A stretch of DNA of 64,000 nucleotides from NCBI GenBank assembly GCA_945911015.1, contig CAMDZW010000007.1:1-64000 (forward strand), given 5' to 3'. Origin of the DNA: an uncultured Propionibacteriaceae bacterium. GTDB lineage: Bacteria; Actinomycetota; Actinomycetes; Propionibacteriales; Propionibacteriaceae. This document shows, piece by piece, positions 38,154 to 48,002 of the stretch. The notes beneath the pieces were generated by a model. It was not told the DNA's origin. It made no database searches and saw nothing but the letters and a program-made list of their open reading frames with translations. Positions within the stretch are counted from its first letter, which is position 1, and every line of letters begins with the position of its first letter. The position numbers and the translations under genes are program-made.

Positions 38154-38951
38154 TCAGTCGTACCACATTCCGCGGTTCTGCAGGACCGTCCGGAGCACAT
38201 CGGGACGGTCGGTGAACAGACCGTCAACACCGAGATCGATCAGGTGTTCCATCTGCGCCGCATCATCGATGGTCCACACGTGGACCTGTTTGCCGGCCCG
38301 GTGTGCGCGGCGGATCAGTCCGGGCGTGACCAGAGTCATCCATCGACCGGCGACGCGACGGCGGATCGGAATCTGCAGGGCCTGCCCCCGCGGCGGGACC
38401 AACGGGGCCACGCCCGATCCGAGCCGGGTCCAGCCAATACCCCACTGGCTCTGGCTGGAGGCGACCCGGTTGCCGAGCCGTGACCGCAGTCGGCGCAGCC
38501 GTGCCGCGTTGAACGAGGAGACGCAGACCCGTTCGTGAGCGTTGAGGTGTTCGATGGTGTCGGCCAGCAGATCGACGGCTTGGTCCGATTTGGCGTCGAT
38601 GTTGAACCTGGTGTCGGGAAAGGCCACCAACACATCGTCCAGCCGCGGGATCCGATCCTGTTCGCCGACGACCAGGGAGGCGAGCTCTGCCCAGGTCTTC
38701 TCGCCGATCCGGCCGGCGCCGTTGGTGACCCGGTCGAGGTGGTCGTCGTGGAAGGCGACCAGAACCCCGTCAGCGGTGGCATGGACATCGGTCTCGAGGT
38801 AGCGGTAGCCCAGGTCGACCGCAGCACTGAAGGCGTGCATGGTGTTCTCCCGACCGATGTTGGTCGGCAGGAGCGAGCCGCCTCGATGGGCGAAGGCCAG
38901 AAAGCCTCCAGTGTCGCCGCTGTCGAAGAACGGATAGTCCCGGGCACGCAT
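38154..38951 (-). CDS. Glycerophosphodiester phosphodiesterase
   Basis: 265 residues, cytoplasmic. TIM barrel with catalytic HRGG and the E-x-D / HDDHLDRVTNG motifs (ETDVHATADGVLVAFHDD), then NIDAK and 'VWTIDD', all diagnostic of GDPD. It releases glycerol 3-phosphate and an alcohol from glycerophosphodiesters. A related gene occurs near rbpA in other actinobacteria. Confidence 0.92.
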   Translation of the reverse strand: MRARDYPFFDSGDTGGFLAFAHRGGSLLPTNIGRENTMHAFSAAVDLGYRYLETDVHATADGVLVAFHDDHLDRVTNGAGRIGEKTWAELASLVVGEQDRIPRLDDVLVAFPDTRFNIDAKSDQAVDLLADTIEHLNAHERVCVSSFNAARLRRLRSRLGNRVASSQSQWGIGWTRLGSGVAPLVPPRGQALQIPIRRRVAGRWMTLVTPGLIRRAHRAGKQVHVWTIDDAAQMEHLIDLGVDGLFTDRPDVLRTVLQNRGMWYD

Positions 38952-38999
38952 GAGCCCAGTATTTCAGGCGCGGGACCAGTTGCGACCCCGTACCAGTCC

Positions 39000-39854
39000 T
39001 CAGCGCAGTCGGCGTGAAACGAAGGTGTGACGCGGGCTGACGAACTCATCCTGGGCCTGCACCAGTTTCAGCTCGTACGACTGGGCTGCGACAGTCTGCT
39101 CGAGAACCCCGAAGACCGAAGCGGCCGTTTTCTCCACGGCCGAGGGTGGCGCCAGACCGGCCAGCAGATGGGCCAGGAAGGTCGCCGAGGTGATGTCGCC
39201 GCAGCCACTGATCTGCAAGGCCAACAGGGGAGTGGTCACAGCCCAGGCACCGTCGTCGGTGACGACCACCAGGTCGAGGGTCTGCTCGGTGGAGTCAGGC
39301 AGGATCGCCGAGGTGACCAGTACGGTACGGGGCCCGGTCTCGCGCACCACATCCACCGCTGCGAGCAGGGAGTCCACATCGGTGACGGTGTGGCCGGAGA
39401 GGAACTCCAACTCGAACAGGTTCGGCGTGATCACGTCGGCGGCCGGCACGACGGTGTCGCGCAGGAACTCAGGGATCCCGGGCCGGACGAAGAATCCCCG
39501 TCGGACATCGCCCATCACCGGGTCGCAGCACCAGATGGCCTGCGGGTTGCGTTCCTTGAGCAACGCGGCAGCCTTCAGCACCTCGGCCCCGACATCGGCA
39601 GCACCCAGGTAGCCCGACAGCAGTGCGTCGCACCCCGTCAGTACGCCGCGCTCGTCGATGCCGGTGATCACCTCACCGATGTCGGCAGCAGCCAACAAGG
39701 GACCGCGCCACTTCCCGTACCCGGTGTGGTTCGAGAAGTGCACGGTCAGCACTGGCCACACCTCGACCCCCATCCTCATCAGCGGGAAGACTGCAGCGGA
39801 GTTGCCGGCATGTCCGTAGGCGACCGACGACTGGATCGACAGGATGGAGGTCAT
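39000..39854 (-). CDS. pdxY: Pyridoxal kinase
   Basis: 284 residues from ATG 39854; the 5' extension of the open frame overlaps murA and is rejected. PfkB-like fold with 'ILSIQSSVAYGHAGNSAAVFPL', 'LSGYLGA', 'CDPVMGD', 'ITPNLFELEFLSG' and catalytic 'SGCGDITSATF' (Asp acting as base). It phosphorylates pyridoxal to PLP in vitamin B6 salvage. Downstream of murA by 27 bases, so likely co-transcribed. Confidence 0.93.
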   Translation of the reverse strand: MTSILSIQSSVAYGHAGNSAAVFPLMRMGVEVWPVLTVHFSNHTGYGKWRGPLLAAADIGEVITGIDERGVLTGCDALLSGYLGAADVGAEVLKAAALLKERNPQAIWCCDPVMGDVRRGFFVRPGIPEFLRDTVVPAADVITPNLFELEFLSGHTVTDVDSLLAAVDVVRETGPRTVLVTSAILPDSTEQTLDLVVVTDDGAWAVTTPLLALQISGCGDITSATFLAHLLAGLAPPSAVEKTAASVFGVLEQTVAAQSYELKLVQAQDEFVSPRHTFVSRRLR

Positions 39855-39880
39855 GAGGTGTGTGCTTCCCGGGTGCGGGT

Positions 39881-41419
39881 TCAGTCGGTGAAGGTGGTGA
39901 TCTTTGCGCCGAGGGCGTTCAGCCGGGCGGCGAGGTCCTCGTAGCCACGGTTGATCACATAGGTGTCGCGCAGCTCGGAGGTACCGCGGGCGCCGAGCAT
40001 GCACAGCAGCACGCAGACGGCCGGCCGCAGCGCGGGCGGGCAGACCATCCGGTGCCCACGCCAACGGGTCGGCCCAGTGATCTTGATCCGGTGGGGGTCG
40101 AGCAGATCGACACTGGCGCCGAGCTTGGTCATCTCCAGCAGATGAATCGCACGGTTCTCGTACACCCAGTCGTGGATCACCGTGGTGCCTTCAGCGGTCG
40201 CGGCGATGACCGCGAAGAAGGGCAGGTTGTCGATGTTGAGGCCGGGGAACGGCATCGGGTGGATCTTGTCCCGGGGGGCCTTCAACTCCGAGGGGCGCAC
40301 GGTGACATCGGCCAGTCGGACGTGGCCGTTGGCACCGACCCGTTCATTGCTGATCGTGTGATCCAGGCCCATTTCGGCGAGGATGGCGAGCTCGATCTCG
40401 AGGAACTCCATCGGGCAACGGGTCACGGTGAGCTCGGAACCGGTGACGATGGCTGCGGTGAGCAGGCTCATCGCCTCGATCGGATCCTCGCTCGGGGTGT
40501 ATTCGATGTCCACATCGATGTCGGCCCGGCCGGTCACCTCGAGGGTAGTGGTGCCGATGCCCTTGATGCCCACCCCAAGCTCGACCAGGAAGTAGCAGAC
40601 GTCCTGGACCATGTAGTTGGGGCTGGCATTGCGGATCACGGTCGTGCCCGGAGTCATTGCAGCGGCGAAGAGGGCGTTCTCGGTGACGGTGTCGCCACGT
40701 TCGGTGAGCACGATCGGCCGGTTGAGGGTGGCCCGTGACGGGTCCTGGGTGCTCTGGTAGAAGCCTTCGGTGGCGACGACGTCAAGGCCGAAGCGACGCA
40801 ACACCTGAAGGTGCGGTTCGACCGTACGGGCGCCGAGGTCGCAGCCCCCGGGGTAGGGGAGTTGGAACTGCGACTCCTGGTGCAGCAGCGGCCCCAGGAA
40901 CATGATCACCGAGCGAGTCCGTCGAGCAGCCTCGATGTCGAGGGAGGCCAGGTCGAGTCGTTCGGGACGCTTCAGGGTGAGGGAGGACTTGTCGTCGGAC
41001 CAGATGGCTTCGACACCGATGCTGGTCAGCACCTCGAGGATCCGGTTGACCTCTTCGATCCGGGCCAGTCCGTTGAGAACGGTCCGTCCCTTGTTGAGAA
41101 GACTTGCCACCAACAGGGCGACAGCGGCGTTCTTCGACGATCGTACGGAGATCTCACCGCTGAGCGTGTGTCCACCTTCAACCCTCAGGTGGGTCGGTCC
41201 CTGTGCCCCCAGCGAGATCAGCTGGCTGTCCAGGGCTTCGGCGATGCGATTGATCATCTCGATGCTCAGGTTCTGGTTCCCGGCTTCGATGCGGTGGACC
41301 GCGCTCTGACTGGTCCCGAGGACGTCAGCGAGCTGGCTCTGGGTCATGCCCCGATGTTTCCGGGCGTCACGGATCAGGCCACCGATACGGTCGAGGTACG
41401 AGGTCTCGGTCATGGCCAT
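39881..41419 (-). CDS. murA: UDP-GlcNAc 1-carboxyvinyltransferase with N-terminal HTH domain
   Basis: 512 residues. Residues ~5-70 are an XRE-type helix-turn-helix (RKHRGMTQSQLADVLGTSQS as a span); residues ~80-510 are an EPSP-synthase-like MurA domain that starts with HTLSGEISVRSSKNAAVALL and keeps the fosfomycin-target Cys (~193) in PGGCDLGAR. It would make the first committed step of peptidoglycan synthesis while possibly binding DNA. This HTH-MurA architecture is known in actinobacteria, usually besides a plain murA. Confidence 0.88.
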   Translation of the reverse strand: MAMTETSYLDRIGGLIRDARKHRGMTQSQLADVLGTSQSAVHRIEAGNQNLSIEMINRIAEALDSQLISLGAQGPTHLRVEGGHTLSGEISVRSSKNAAVALLVASLLNKGRTVLNGLARIEEVNRILEVLTSIGVEAIWSDDKSSLTLKRPERLDLASLDIEAARRTRSVIMFLGPLLHQESQFQLPYPGGCDLGARTVEPHLQVLRRFGLDVVATEGFYQSTQDPSRATLNRPIVLTERGDTVTENALFAAAMTPGTTVIRNASPNYMVQDVCYFLVELGVGIKGIGTTTLEVTGRADIDVDIEYTPSEDPIEAMSLLTAAIVTGSELTVTRCPMEFLEIELAILAEMGLDHTISNERVGANGHVRLADVTVRPSELKAPRDKIHPMPFPGLNIDNLPFFAVIAATAEGTTVIHDWVYENRAIHLLEMTKLGASVDLLDPHRIKITGPTRWRGHRMVCPPALRPAVCVLLCMLGARGTSELRDTYVINRGYEDLAARLNALGAKITTFTD

Positions 41420-41499
41420 GGACTCTAATCTCATATACGAGATAACCCAAACTGGGTGGGTCCTCGGTGCGTCGTGCTCGACCTGATTAGACTCCTGCC

Positions 41500-42900
41500 A
41501 TGACCTCTCACTTTGACGTAGTCGTGCTGGGCGCCGGCCCCGGTGGTTACGTGGCCGCGATCCGGGCCGCACAACTGGGACTGAAGACCGCAATCGTGGA
41601 AAAGAAGTATTGGGGAGGGGTCTGCCTGAACGTCGGCTGCATCCCGACCAAGGCCCTGCTCCGCAATGCTGAGATCGCCCACCTGGTCACCAAGGAGGCC
41701 GACGCGTTCGGCATCAGCGGCGACATCAGCGTCGACTTCGGGGCTGCGTTCAAGCGCAGTCGTGCAGTGAGTGACCGGATGGTCAACGGCATCCACTTCC
41801 TGATGAAGAAGAACAAGATCACCGAGCTGAACGGCTGGGGCGAGTTCACCAGCGACAAGGCCATCACGGTGACCGCCGATGACGGCAGCACCGAAGAGGT
41901 GACCTTCGACAACTGCATCATCGCGGTGGGCGCGGTCACCCGTCTGCTGCCGGGTCTGCAACTGAGTGACCGGGTCGTCACCTACGAGGAGCTCATCCTC
42001 ACCGACAGCGTTCCCGACTCGATCGTGATCGCCGGATCGGGTGCGATCGGCACCGAGTTCGCCTATGTGTTGGCGAACTACGGCGTCGACGTCACGATTG
42101 TGGAGTACCTGGATCGGATCGTCCCCCTCGAGGACCCGGAGATCTCCAAGGAACTTGCCAAGGCCTACAAGAAGCTCGGCATCAAACTCCTCACCAGCAC
42201 CAAGGTCGAATCCGTCACCGAGGACGCCGAGGGGGTCACCGTCACCGTCTCGCCGGCAGCCGGCGGAGACCAGCAGGTGTTGAAGGCCGACAAGTTCCTC
42301 TCGGCGATCGGCTTTGCCCCGCGCACAGAGGGCTACGGTCTGGAGAAGACCGGTGTCACGCTCACCGATCGTGGCGCCATTGCCATCGATGACTTCATGC
42401 GCACCAATGTCGACAGCATCTACGCCATCGGCGACGTGACGGCCAAGCTGATGCTGGCCCATCTCGCCGAGGCTCAGGGCGTCGTTGCCGCAGAGACCAT
42501 TGCCGGTGCCGAGACCATGCCCCTCAACTACGACATGGTGCCGCGCGCGACCTACTCGCAGCCGCAGATCGGTTCCTTCGGCTACACCGAGGCCCAGGCC
42601 AAGGAGAAGGGGTACGACGTCAAGGTCGCCAAGTTCCCGTTCTCGGCCAACGGCAAGGCCTGGGGGTTGGGCGATGCGACCGGTTTCGTCAAGGTCGTCG
42701 CCGATGCCACCCACGGTGAGCTGCTCGGCGCCCACATGATCGGCCCCGATGTCACCGAGCTGCTGCCTGAGCTGACCCTGGCCCAGCAGTGGGACCTCAC
42801 CGCCGAAGAGGTGGGCCGCAACATCCACGCCCACCCGACGTTGTCCGAAGCCCTCAAGGAAGCCGTCGAGGGCATTGCCGGCCACATGATCAACTTGTGA
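41500..42900 (+). CDS. lpdA: Dihydrolipoyl dehydrogenase
   Basis: 466 residues. FAD-binding [17 protein letters not shown], redox-active Cys42/Cys47 in [16 protein letters not shown]-binding [17 protein letters not shown], second FAD site [20 protein letters not shown] and C-terminal catalytic [14 protein letters not shown]3 of 2-oxoacid dehydrogenase and glycine-cleavage complexes. Divergent from murA, with no E1/E2 genes nearby, so it is the shared E3. Confidence 0.96.
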   Translation: MTSHFDVVVLGAGPGGYVAAIRAAQLGLKTAIVEKKYWGGVCLNVGCIPTKALLRNAEIAHLVTKEADAFGISGDISVDFGAAFKRSRAVSDRMVNGIHFLMKKNKITELNGWGEFTSDKAITVTADDGSTEEVTFDNCIIAVGAVTRLLPGLQLSDRVVTYEELILTDSVPDSIVIAGSGAIGTEFAYVLANYGVDVTIVEYLDRIVPLEDPEISKELAKAYKKLGIKLLTSTKVESVTEDAEGVTVTVSPAAGGDQQVLKADKFLSAIGFAPRTEGYGLEKTGVTLTDRGAIAIDDFMRTNVDSIYAIGDVTAKLMLAHLAEAQGVVAAETIAGAETMPLNYDMVPRATYSQPQIGSFGYTEAQAKEKGYDVKVAKFPFSANGKAWGLGDATGFVKVVADATHGELLGAHMIGPDVTELLPELTLAQQWDLTAEEVGRNIHAHPTLSEALKEAVEGIAGHMINL

Positions 42901-42910
42901 GCGGGGCCAG

Positions 42911-43933
42911 GTGAGCGCCCACAACTCCTGGTCACGCCGCAACTCCTGGTCGCGCCGCCAGCTCCTGGCCAGCGGCGCGGCAGCGGTGGTCGGGGCGAGT
43001 GCTGTCGGTTGCAGCTCCGCCCCCGATCAGCCGGGCACCCCGACGCCCACGCCCACCGTCGCGCCACCGTCCACAGCGGACCCGACACCGGCCCCCACCC
43101 CGACACCGACTCCCACCCCGACGCCAACGACCACGCCGTTGCCGCGCGGAGGAACGACTTTGTTGGGCAACCGCCGTCTGGTCGGCTACTGCGGTTATCC
43201 CGGCGCCAAGGGACAGGGACGTCTCGGCATCGGCAAACTCGACGACCGGGTGGTCGAGATCGAGAAGCGCTACACCAAGTCGTACGGAGCAGACGTCCCG
43301 ATCCTGCCGGTGCTGGAACTCATCGCCACCACCGTCCACCCGGTCCCGGGCAGTGACGGCACCTTCCGCACCCGGACCGATCCGGAGATCATCGAGCGCC
43401 ATGCCAAGGCTGCGGCCAAACATGACGCCTACCTGTTGCTCAACATCCAACCGGGAGTCGCCGACTTCATCGACGAGGTCAAGGCCTTGGAGGAGTGGCT
43501 GGTCCGCCCCGACGTCGGTGTTGCCCTTGACCCCGAATGGGCCGTCAAGAAGGGCCAGATCCCTGGCAAGGTCTACGGCTCGACGACTGGCAAGGAGCTC
43601 AACGAGGTGGCGGCCTGGTTGGCGGGACTGGTCAAGAAGCACCGGCTTCCCGAGAAGGTGATGGTCTACCACCAGCTCCACCCGCAGATCGTGACGAAGG
43701 AGTCGGCACTCAAGGCCCACCAAGGGGTGGCGCTGATCAAGTCGGTCGACGGCATCGGCTCGAAGGGCGCCAAGGAAGACACCTGGCGCCGGCTGGTCGA
43801 CGACACTCCTGAGCACGTGTCGATGGGGTTCAAGCTCTTCTACGAGGAGGACACCGCCGGCGGGGTCGATCTGATGACCCCGGCCGAGGTGCTCGCACTC
43901 AAGCCTCGCCCCGATTACGTCATGTACGAGTGA
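42911..43933 (+). CDS. Tat-exported lipoprotein of unknown function
   Basis: 340 residues from GTG 42911, 8 bases after lpdA. Signal with SRRQLLASGAAA and lipobox ASAVGC; a Pro-Thr linker (~45-77) spans the wall; then a ~260-residue domain ('GYCGYPGAKGQGRLGIG', 'DAYLLLNIQPGVADFIDEV', 'VALDPEWAV', 'KLFYEEDT') with a TIM-barrel-like pattern, found in actinobacterial proteins of unknown role. An 18-base duplication at 42923-42958 puts two SWSRR units in the signal. Confidence 0.7.
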   Translation: MSAHNSWSRRNSWSRRQLLASGAAAVVGASAVGCSSAPDQPGTPTPTPTVAPPSTADPTPAPTPTPTPTPTPTTTPLPRGGTTLLGNRRLVGYCGYPGAKGQGRLGIGKLDDRVVEIEKRYTKSYGADVPILPVLELIATTVHPVPGSDGTFRTRTDPEIIERHAKAAAKHDAYLLLNIQPGVADFIDEVKALEEWLVRPDVGVALDPEWAVKKGQIPGKVYGSTTGKELNEVAAWLAGLVKKHRLPEKVMVYHQLHPQIVTKESALKAHQGVALIKSVDGIGSKGAKEDTWRRLVDDTPEHVSMGFKLFYEEDTAGGVDLMTPAEVLALKPRPDYVMYE

Positions 43934-43974
43934 ACGACGACGTCACCGACGAATGAACGGGGACGCCCAGAGTC

Positions 43975-45237
43975 TCATTCGGTGGCCGGGTCAGGATCTG
44001 GCTCGGGGAGTTCGACCTTGGTCGCGACCGGGCTGCGGTCGACCAGGGCATTGACGAACGTGTTGCCGAAGGCGATCACCGGGATGGCGAAGACACCGCC
44101 GACGATGCCACCCAGGGTGATGCCAACAGTGATGCCGAGGATGACCGCGAGCGGGTGGACCGAGACGGCCTTGCCGAGCAGGAAGGGCTGCAGGATGTGG
44201 CTCTCGAGCTGCATCACCAGGATGATCGCGCCCAACATGATCAGTGCCTTGACCCACCCCAGGGCGAACAGGGCCACCGCGACCGCGACGAATCCGGTGA
44301 CCAGGGCCCCGACGATCGGCACGAAGGCGCCGATGAACACCAGCGCAGCCAATGCCGGTGCAAGCGGCACCTGCAACGCAAGCGCGGCGATCAACACACC
44401 GACTGCATCGACCAGGGCGACCACGGTGGTGGCGCGGACGTAGGCGACCAGTGACTGCCAACCGATCCGGGCAGAGACGTCAGTGCGGCGACGTGCAGCG
44501 CGTGGGAAGAACTTCAACACGAACTTCCAGATGGTGCGGCCGTCGTACAGCAGGAAGAACAGGGTGAACAGGGCGACGGCCAGGCCCGCGAAGAAATGAC
44601 CCACACCGGTGCCGGCCGAGGCTGCCAGCGACGCGATCGCCGACTGTGATTCCTTGGCGATCTCGGTGATCTGACCGATCCAGGAGTTGATCTGGTCCTC
44701 ATCGAGGTGGAACGGTGCACCACCGAGCCAGTTCAAGGCCTGTTGGACGCCCCCGACGATCTGGTCGGCGAGGTTCGACGCCTCGGAGACGATCTGCCAC
44801 ACGATCAGTCCCAAGACACCGAGGAGGATCAACAGACCACCGATGACACCGAGCCCGACCGACAGGCCGCGTGGCCAGCCCCAGCTGGACAGCTTGGTGA
44901 TCATCGGCTGCAGCAGAGCGGCCAACAGCAGGGCGACCGCGATCGGGATGCTGACCTCGGAGAAGTAGCGCAGCACATAGCCGACCCCGACCACAGCCGC
45001 GCCGATGACGATGGCCCGCCAGGCCCAGCCGGCGGCGATCTGGACACCCCACGGGATGGCCCGTTCGAAGGAGCCCAGACGTTCCTCGCCGGTGAGCGGA
45101 CCTTGATCATGGTGGGATTCGTCCTCGAAGGCGGCTCTTTCCGCTGCTGCCCGGATCCGGGTGCGACGGGCATCGTCGCGTGCAGCAGCGGCGGCGCGCT
45201 TGCGTTCGCGCCGCAGTGCCCTACCTGTTGATGCCAT
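43975..45237 (-). CDS. AI-2E family (UPF0118) permease
   Basis: 420 residues from ATG 45237; the open frame extends to 46197 but that part is antisense to the FGE gene. Long basic N-terminus (RALRRERKRAAAAARDD), then about eight hydrophobic segments with 'LFTLFFLLYDGRTIWKFVL', 'GAFVPIVGALVTG' and 'LESHILQPFLLGKAVSVHPL', typical of the AI-2E group (TqsA/YdiK). Exporter of small molecules or ions; substrate unknown. Confidence 0.88.
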   Translation of the reverse strand: MASTGRALRRERKRAAAAARDDARRTRIRAAAERAAFEDESHHDQGPLTGEERLGSFERAIPWGVQIAAGWAWRAIVIGAAVVGVGYVLRYFSEVSIPIAVALLLAALLQPMITKLSSWGWPRGLSVGLGVIGGLLILLGVLGLIVWQIVSEASNLADQIVGGVQQALNWLGGAPFHLDEDQINSWIGQITEIAKESQSAIASLAASAGTGVGHFFAGLAVALFTLFFLLYDGRTIWKFVLKFFPRAARRRTDVSARIGWQSLVAYVRATTVVALVDAVGVLIAALALQVPLAPALAALVFIGAFVPIVGALVTGFVAVAVALFALGWVKALIMLGAIILVMQLESHILQPFLLGKAVSVHPLAVILGITVGITLGGIVGGVFAIPVIAFGNTFVNALVDRSPVATKVELPEPDPDPATE

Positions 45238-45321
45238 GGAGTGACTGCCTTTCAGTCGAGGGGGGACCGCCCCGTCCAGTACCGGGGAGAGCCTACCCGG
45301 ACGGTCCTCTACGATTATGGG

Positions 45322-46314
45322 GTGAGCGAGTGTTGTGGACCGAGCCGGGGGAGCACACCGGCCGAGCCCCAGGACCGGGGCGGCGCATCCACCGTGGGCA
45401 TGCCGTCGTTCAGGACCGGTGCAGCCGGGGTGGACACGTCTGACTGGCCGTTGATCCCCGCCGGGCCGTTCCTGATGGGCAGCGACAGCAGCGATGTCTT
45501 TCCCGATGACGGGGAGGGCCCGGTCCGAGAAGTCACGGTTTCGGCCTTCCGACTGAGCCCGACCGCAGTCACCAATGCCGAGTTCGACGCGTTCGTGACG
45601 GCCACTGGCCACCGCACCGATGCGGAACGGTTCGGCTGGTCGTATGTCTTCCGTGGTCAGCTGCATCCCAAGGCCCGCCCGTATGTCGTCGACGGGGTGG
45701 TGCCCGATGCGTCCTGGTGGTGGGGGGTCAACGAGACAACCTGGCGGTGCCCACAAGGTCCGGGTTCGCAGGCAGTCGCCGACCATCCGGTGGTCCATGT
45801 CTCCTGGGCGGACGCCATCGCCTACGCCCAGTGGGCAGGCGCACGGTTGCCGACCGAGGCCGAGTGGGAGAAGGCCGCCCGCGGCGGGCTGGAGCAGAAC
45901 ACCTATCCGTGGGGCAATGAACTCACCCCCGGCGGTCAGCACCGGGCCAACATCTGGCAGGGGACCTTCCCTGACCACAACACCGCCGAGGACGGCCATG
46001 TCGGGACCGCGCCGGTGACCGCCTTTGAGCCGAATGGTTATGGACTGCACCAGATGGCGGGCAATGTCTGGGAGTGGACCGCCGACTGGTTCTCTCCGTT
46101 CTGGCACACCCGGGACCAACCGCGGACCCGGATCGATCCACAGGGTCCGCCGCGGGGGACGGCCAAGGTGGTCCGTGGCGGATCCCACATGTGCCACCGC
46201 TCGTACTGCAATCGGTATCGGTCGTCAGCCCGAACCCAGACGACACCGGACACCACACTCGGCCACACCGGATTCCGGCTTGCCGTCAGCGTTCTCGCAG
46301 AGGGGGACCGTTGA
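45322..46314 (+). CDS. Formylglycine-generating enzyme (sulfatase activator)
   Basis: 330 residues from GTG 45322, giving the usual VSECCGPSRG N-terminus. FGE/SUMF1 fold with 'FLMGSDSS', 'PVTNAEFDAFV'-type block, 'LPTEAEWEKAARGG', 'NVWEWTADWF' and the copper-binding Cys291/Cys296 in MCHRSYCNRYRSSAR. It oxidises a Cys in CxPxR of type I sulfatases to formylglycine using O2. No sulfatase lies within the window. Divergent from the AI-2E gene. Confidence 0.93.
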   Translation: MSECCGPSRGSTPAEPQDRGGASTVGMPSFRTGAAGVDTSDWPLIPAGPFLMGSDSSDVFPDDGEGPVREVTVSAFRLSPTAVTNAEFDAFVTATGHRTDAERFGWSYVFRGQLHPKARPYVVDGVVPDASWWWGVNETTWRCPQGPGSQAVADHPVVHVSWADAIAYAQWAGARLPTEAEWEKAARGGLEQNTYPWGNELTPGGQHRANIWQGTFPDHNTAEDGHVGTAPVTAFEPNGYGLHQMAGNVWEWTADWFSPFWHTRDQPRTRIDPQGPPRGTAKVVRGGSHMCHRSYCNRYRSSARTQTTPDTTLGHTGFRLAVSVLAEGDR

Positions 46315-46414
46315 CCGTCCCGGTCGAGCTTTGTGCAAGACTTTTCTGTGACTTCAACCCGAGGCGTGCCAGTATGGGGGCGGCTCGTCACCAGGCGATG
46401 CAAGGAGGAGAATC

Positions 46415-47869
46415 GTGAGCAACCCCTATCCCCCCGGTCCCGAGGGGCAGCCCCAACATCCGTATGGCTCGCAGCCGCCCGCCGGTGGTGCGTGGGACTC
46501 CGCACCCCAGCAGCCTCAACAGCCACCTCAGGCACCCCAACAGCCCCAACAGGGTGGTTACCAGCAGCCACCGATGAGCCCCGGGTCCGGCTACCAGCCG
46601 ACCAGCGCATCGATGCCACCGTCCAGCCCGGGTTCGGGCTATCAGCCTTCTGCCGGCCAGCCCTCGGCCGGTCAGCCGCCGAGCAACCAGCCCTCGGCCG
46701 ACCAATACGGCGCACAGCCCGGATACGGAGGCCAGGGCTACGGTGGTCAGCAGGGTTACGGCGGTCAGGCCGCTGGTTACTCCGCCCAGGAGCCTGGTTA
46801 CGGTCCGGCACCTGGTGGTGGACAGTTCGGTGGCGGTGGTGACCAGGGCGGTGGCCAGTTCGGCGGTCAGCCCCCGAAGAAGGGCCCCAACAAGGTTGTG
46901 ATCGGCACCATCATCGGAGTCGTCGTGCTGGCCCTCATTGGCGGCATCGGTGGATTCTTCCTCTACAAGAAGAACCAAGAGGAGAAGGAGTACGCCCGAC
47001 AGGTCGAGACCGCCGGTCAGACCGTCCAGGGCTTCTTCGATGCTCTCGTTGCCGGCGACCCCTCAAAGGCCCTCAGCTTCAGCAGCGAGCCCGCGTCCGG
47101 GCCGCTGGTCGACCCTGAGGTCTACAAGGCAGCTGCCGAAGCGGCCCCGGTCAGCAATGTGACCGTCGGCGAAGCCACCGTCGTCCAGGACGACGACAAG
47201 AACTTCGTGTCGGCCTCGGTGGAGAGCTCGTGGTCGATCGATGGTCAGGACATGACCAAGACCTGGAGCCTGTCGAAGTCGGGCGATGACTGGAAGCTCG
47301 ACACCGTGACCGGTTCGGTCACCCTGGCTGACAGTTCCTTGGACATCGTCATCAACGGTGCCACGGTCGAGCCCGGCACCTACGAAGCCCTTCCGGGCAA
47401 GTACGCCGTCACGACCGGCGTCGACGCCATCGTCTACAAGTCGGACTCGTTCACCGTGACCGGCCCGGGCGAGGAGATCTCCTGGCTGGCTGATGCCAGC
47501 ATCTCCGACGATGCGAAGAAGAAGATCCTCGACAATGTGAAGGGCTCGCTCGACTCCTGCATGAGCCAGGACGACATCATGAACGAGGCGTGTCCCAACC
47601 GCTTCAACGTCGATCCCGGTTTCACGATCGACAAGAAGACGGTCGAGTTCGGCATGGCAAGTGATCCTTGGAAGGATGCCAAGATCATCCACCTCGAGGG
47701 CGACCAGTTCGCCGTGGAGGCGACCTTCCACTTCACGCTGAAGGCCGTCGCTACCAAGGACAAGAAAAAGTACAACATCACGGGCAGCGGCAAGGACGGA
47801 AAGGTCTGGCGGGCGATCAGCTCACTGGATGACTCCAAGGTCACCTGGCAGTTCGTCAAGAACGCCTAA
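46415..47869 (+). CDS. Membrane-anchored protein with Pro/Gln/Gly-rich N-terminus
   Basis: 484 residues from GTG 46415 with GGAGG upstream. Residues 1-150 are low complexity with Gln-Pro and GYGGQ repeats; one membrane helix follows (KVVIGTIIGVVVLALIGGIG as a span, ~152-178); the ~300-residue outer part has no recognised family but begins like a DUF4878/lumazine-binding-like fold ('QTVQGFFDALVAGDPSKALSF' as a span). Probably surface-exposed; function unknown. Followed by a strong terminator. Confidence 0.65.
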   Translation: MSNPYPPGPEGQPQHPYGSQPPAGGAWDSAPQQPQQPPQAPQQPQQGGYQQPPMSPGSGYQPTSASMPPSSPGSGYQPSAGQPSAGQPPSNQPSADQYGAQPGYGGQGYGGQQGYGGQAAGYSAQEPGYGPAPGGGQFGGGGDQGGGQFGGQPPKKGPNKVVIGTIIGVVVLALIGGIGGFFLYKKNQEEKEYARQVETAGQTVQGFFDALVAGDPSKALSFSSEPASGPLVDPEVYKAAAEAAPVSNVTVGEATVVQDDDKNFVSASVESSWSIDGQDMTKTWSLSKSGDDWKLDTVTGSVTLADSSLDIVINGATVEPGTYEALPGKYAVTTGVDAIVYKSDSFTVTGPGEEISWLADASISDDAKKKILDNVKGSLDSCMSQDDIMNEACPNRFNVDPGFTIDKKTVEFGMASDPWKDAKIIHLEGDQFAVEATFHFTLKAVATKDKKKYNITGSGKDGKVWRAISSLDDSKVTWQFVKNA

Positions 47870-47881
47870 TCTCACCTCCCT

Positions 47882-47913
47882 CACGGGGCATCCGCTACGG
47901 CGGGTGCCCCGTG
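47882..47913 (+). terminator. Hairpin terminator
   Basis: CACGGGGCATCCGC and GCGGGTGCCCCGTG form a 14-bp stem (one G-T pair) around TACG, 13 bases after the stop of the preceding gene. No clear T-tract follows, common in high-GC genomes. Confidence 0.75.
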
Positions 47914-48002
47914 TGGCGTCTCCGGCACCGATCAGAAATCAAGAACCCTCCGTACCGGACCTTGATCTAGGGTTGTGCCGTCCACCGCACGACAGGAGCC
48001 CC

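Noticed and set aside
43020..43145. CACCCCGACGCC-type tandem DNA repeat
   Set aside because: It encodes the Pro-Thr linker of a lipoprotein; no sign of a CRISPR or independent repeat element.
45238..46197. Extension of the AI-2E permease frame to 740 codons
   Set aside because: The extra part is antisense to the formylglycine-generating enzyme; ATG 45237 gives a normal permease.
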